The translations under genes and the position numbers were made by a program. DNA of 6,696 bases from positions 1 to 6,696 of the forward strand of contig URHQ01000098.1 of the NCBI GenBank assembly GCA_900547655.1, written 5' to 3'. Source of the stretch: an uncultured Collinsella sp. (GTDB taxonomy: Bacteria > Actinomycetota > Coriobacteriia > Coriobacteriales > Coriobacteriaceae). Positions 5,319-6,696 of this stretch are shown here, piece after piece (positions within the stretch are counted from its first letter, which is position 1; every line of letters starts with the position of its first letter). The notes beneath the pieces were generated by a model that was not told where the DNA came from, searched no databases, and was given only the letters and a program-made list of their open reading frames with translations.

Positions 5319-6272
5319 ATGGAACCTAAGCAGTACTACATTGGCATCGACGTCGGCGGCACTTCGGTTAAGGAGGGCCTGTTCGACGAGGACGGCAACC
5401 TGCTTGCCAAGGCCAGCGTGCCCACGCCTCCTATCGTTGACGCCGCGGGCTTTGCCGCGGTGACCGAGGCTATCGACCAGGTGGTCGCCAAGGCACAGAT
5501 TCCGCGTGCCTTTGTGGCGGGCATTGGCCTGGCCGTTCCGTGCCCCATCCCGGCGTCGGGCGATGCCAAGGTCAAGGCCAACATTGCCATTAACCTGCCC
5601 GAGCTGAGGGTCGCCATTCAGAAGCACTGCCCCGATGCGGTCGTTAAGTACGAGAACGATGCCAATGCCGCTGCCATGGGCGAGGCCTGGCTCGGCTCTG
5701 CCAAGGGCGTACAGAACGTGGTGATGGTCACCATTGGTACCGGCGTGGGCGGCGGCGTTATCGTTAACGGCGACGTGGTATCGGGCGTTGTGGGTGCCGG
5801 CGGCGAGATTGGCCACATGTGCCTGAATCCGGCTGAGGATCGCACCTGCGGCTGCGGCGGCCATGGCCACCTGGAGCAGTATTCCAGCGCCACCGGCGTG
5901 GTGAGCAACTACCTTGCCGAGTGCAAGAAGGCGGGCGTCGACCCCATCGAGCTCACCGGCCCCTCCGATTCCAAGGACGTGTTCCAGGCCTGCCGCGAGG
6001 GCGACAAGCTCGCGCTTGCCGCGGCCGATACCATGGCCGACTATCTCGGCCGTGCCCTGGCGCTCATTGCCAACGTGGTCGACCCCGAGATGTTCCTGAT
6101 CGGTGGCGGCGCGTCCGCTTCGGCCGATGTCTACCTCGACAAGGTCCGCGAGCATTTTAAGCAATACGCGCTTTCTGCCTCGCGCGAGACGCCCATTAAG
6201 GTCGCTTCGCTCGGAAACGACGCTGGTATCATCGGCGCCGCCTACGTTGCCCTGCGCGCCGCCGGCAAATAG
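5319..6272 (+). CDS. glk: ROK-family glucokinase
   Basis: A 317-residue cytoplasmic sugar kinase converting glucose to glucose-6-phosphate with ATP. The N-terminal phosphate-binding motif is IGIDVGGTSVKEG (8-20). The catalytic region YENDANAAAMGEAW (111-124) supplies the general base D114. TIGTGVGGG (138-146) is the second ATP motif. The ROK zinc motif is GGEIGH (161-166) with C177-G-C179-G-G-H-G-H184-L-E186, in which the usual third Cys is His. A C-terminal LIGGGASAS (260-268) contacts adenosine. Start ATG 5319 is chosen because AAAGGTGGG ends 5 nt before it and the next residues lead directly into the ROK fold; in-frame upstream starts would add unrelated residues. It is transcribed away from the GntR regulator. 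GlcNAc or mannose kinase activity is possible, since ROK specificity is hard to read, but the QYSSATG context favours glucokinase. Confidence 0.92.
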   Translation: MEPKQYYIGIDVGGTSVKEGLFDEDGNLLAKASVPTPPIVDAAGFAAVTEAIDQVVAKAQIPRAFVAGIGLAVPCPIPASGDAKVKANIAINLPELRVAIQKHCPDAVVKYENDANAAAMGEAWLGSAKGVQNVVMVTIGTGVGGGVIVNGDVVSGVVGAGGEIGHMCLNPAEDRTCGCGGHGHLEQYSSATGVVSNYLAECKKAGVDPIELTGPSDSKDVFQACREGDKLALAAADTMADYLGRALALIANVVDPEMFLIGGGASASADVYLDKVREHFKQYALSASRETPIKVASLGNDAGIIGAAYVALRAAGK

Positions 6273-6312
6273 CTGGTGCAAAGTAACCTGTCCCCCGTGC
6301 CTGCCCCAAAAT

Positions 6313-6347
6313 ATGCCGTGGCCCTTCCGTCTGCGAAGGCTCGGCAT
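6313..6347 (+). promoter_or_regulatory. Two-tier hairpin between glk and ppaC
   Basis: ATGCCG (6313-6318) pairs with CGGCAT (6342-6347), and inside it CCTTC (6323-6327) pairs with GAAGG (6335-6339) around a 7-nt loop. No T-run follows, so it is not a standard intrinsic terminator. It sits just upstream of the putative -10 at 6356 and may mark the end of the glk transcript. Its role is not established. Confidence 0.4.
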
Positions 6348-6355
6348 CGGCGTGC

Positions 6356-6361
6356 TACCAT
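6356..6361 (+). promoter_or_regulatory. Putative -10 box TACCAT of the pyrophosphatase gene
   Basis: TACCATA in the context GCTACCATAG lies 38 nt upstream of the pyrophosphatase ATG, nearly the same distance as the matching motif before glk. The transcription start would be near 6368. A -35 is not recognisable. Confidence 0.4.
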
Positions 6362-6399
6362 AGCTACGTCCAAGTACACATATCAAGTGGAGGATATCC

Positions 6400-6696
6400 A
6401 TGGCAAACGTTCTTGTCTTTGGTCACCAGAACCCCGATAACGACGCCATCATGAGCGCCGTCGTCCTGTCCCAGCTGCTCAACCAGGTTGAGTATGCCGG
6501 CAACACCTACGAGGCCTGCGCCCTTGGTCAGCTTCCGGCCGAGTCCGCCAAGCTGCTCGCCGACGCCGGCATTGCCGAGCCCCGCGTGATCGAGTCCGTC
6601 GAGGCCGGCCAGCTCGTCGTTCTCACCGACCACAACGAGTCCGCCCAGTCCGTCGCCGGCCTTAAGGACGCCACGGTCTTTGGCGTTGTCGATCAT
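6400..6696 (+). CDS. ppaC: Manganese-dependent inorganic pyrophosphatase (family II, DHH), N-terminal part
   Basis: The first 99 residues of a cytoplasmic enzyme that hydrolyses pyrophosphate to two phosphates, pulling biosynthetic reactions forward. GHQNPDNDAIMSA (8-20) gives metal ligands H9, D13 and D15, TDHNE (76-80) gives D77, and VVDH at 96-99 gives the start of the DHH motif with H99. Spacing agrees with recalled B. subtilis PpaC (D75, H97) with a two-residue shift. GGAGG (6389-6393) lies 6 nt before the ATG. Family II enzymes are usually about 310 residues, so two thirds lie beyond the window; CBS-domain versions cannot be excluded. The motif has Asn where the family usually has Thr (NPDND instead of NPDTD). 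Confidence 0.93.
   Translation, partial: MANVLVFGHQNPDNDAIMSAVVLSQLLNQVEYAGNTYEACALGQLPAESAKLLADAGIAEPRVIESVEAGQLVVLTDHNESAQSVAGLKDATVFGVVDH

Noticed and set aside
5108..5320. A 70-codon - strand open frame in the gntR-glk spacer
   Set aside because: It has no ribosome binding site in view, no recognisable domain, and runs through the repeat and palindromes.
5232..6401. A 389-codon - strand open frame opposite glk
   Set aside because: It mirrors the third-position GC bias of the glucokinase gene, and its translation is low-complexity Gly/Ala/Val/His with no domain.

Overview
The window looks like the end of a contig from a high-GC gut actinobacterium, most likely Coriobacteriia and perhaps Collinsella. 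This is inferred from GC-rich codon use in the housekeeping genes, the gene families present, and repeated GGGGCTC...GAGCCCC terminators; no database comparison was possible. Bases 1-41 are not biological. They match an 8-base Illumina i5 index followed by the complete Nextera read-1 transposase adapter, so real sequence starts at 42.

Left part: the 3' end of pcrA (UvrD-family helicase, + strand), cut by the contig edge, is followed 7 nt after its stop by a 129-nt long-stem hairpin element, then by two intrinsic terminators. Next comes a lower-GC (about 50% in sampled lines, against 65-70% in glk), two-gene + strand operon, 1235-3012. It encodes a winged-helix regulator of AbiEi-like layout and an overlapping AbiEii-like nucleotidyltransferase, probably a toxin-antitoxin or abortive-infection cassette. 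It has its own promoter with a dyad over the -10 and ends at a terminator nearly identical to the one preceding it, so the cassette is bracketed by direct repeats.

Middle part: on the - strand, a HutC/UTRA-type GntR regulator is followed by manA (mannose-6-phosphate isomerase). Seventeen nt after the manA stop lies a second copy of the hairpin element, in the same orientation relative to its gene as the pcrA copy.

Right part: a 339-nt divergent intergenic region with two 12-bp palindromes and a short tandem repeat leads to a ROK-family glucokinase (+). After a 127-nt gap with a hairpin and a promoter motif comes the start of a manganese-dependent family II inorganic pyrophosphatase, cut by the window end. 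The regulator, manA and glucokinase form a sugar-phosphate entry neighbourhood: hexose phosphorylation, and mannose-6-P to fructose-6-P conversion.

The most interesting signal is the hairpin family. Its 69-nt core is 68/69 identical between the two copies, while the flanking 30-31 nt arms differ at about half their positions yet stay almost perfectly self-complementary within each copy. Both copies sit just after a stop codon in the same sense, which suggests an uncharacterised 3'-UTR structured RNA or a palindromic mobile element.
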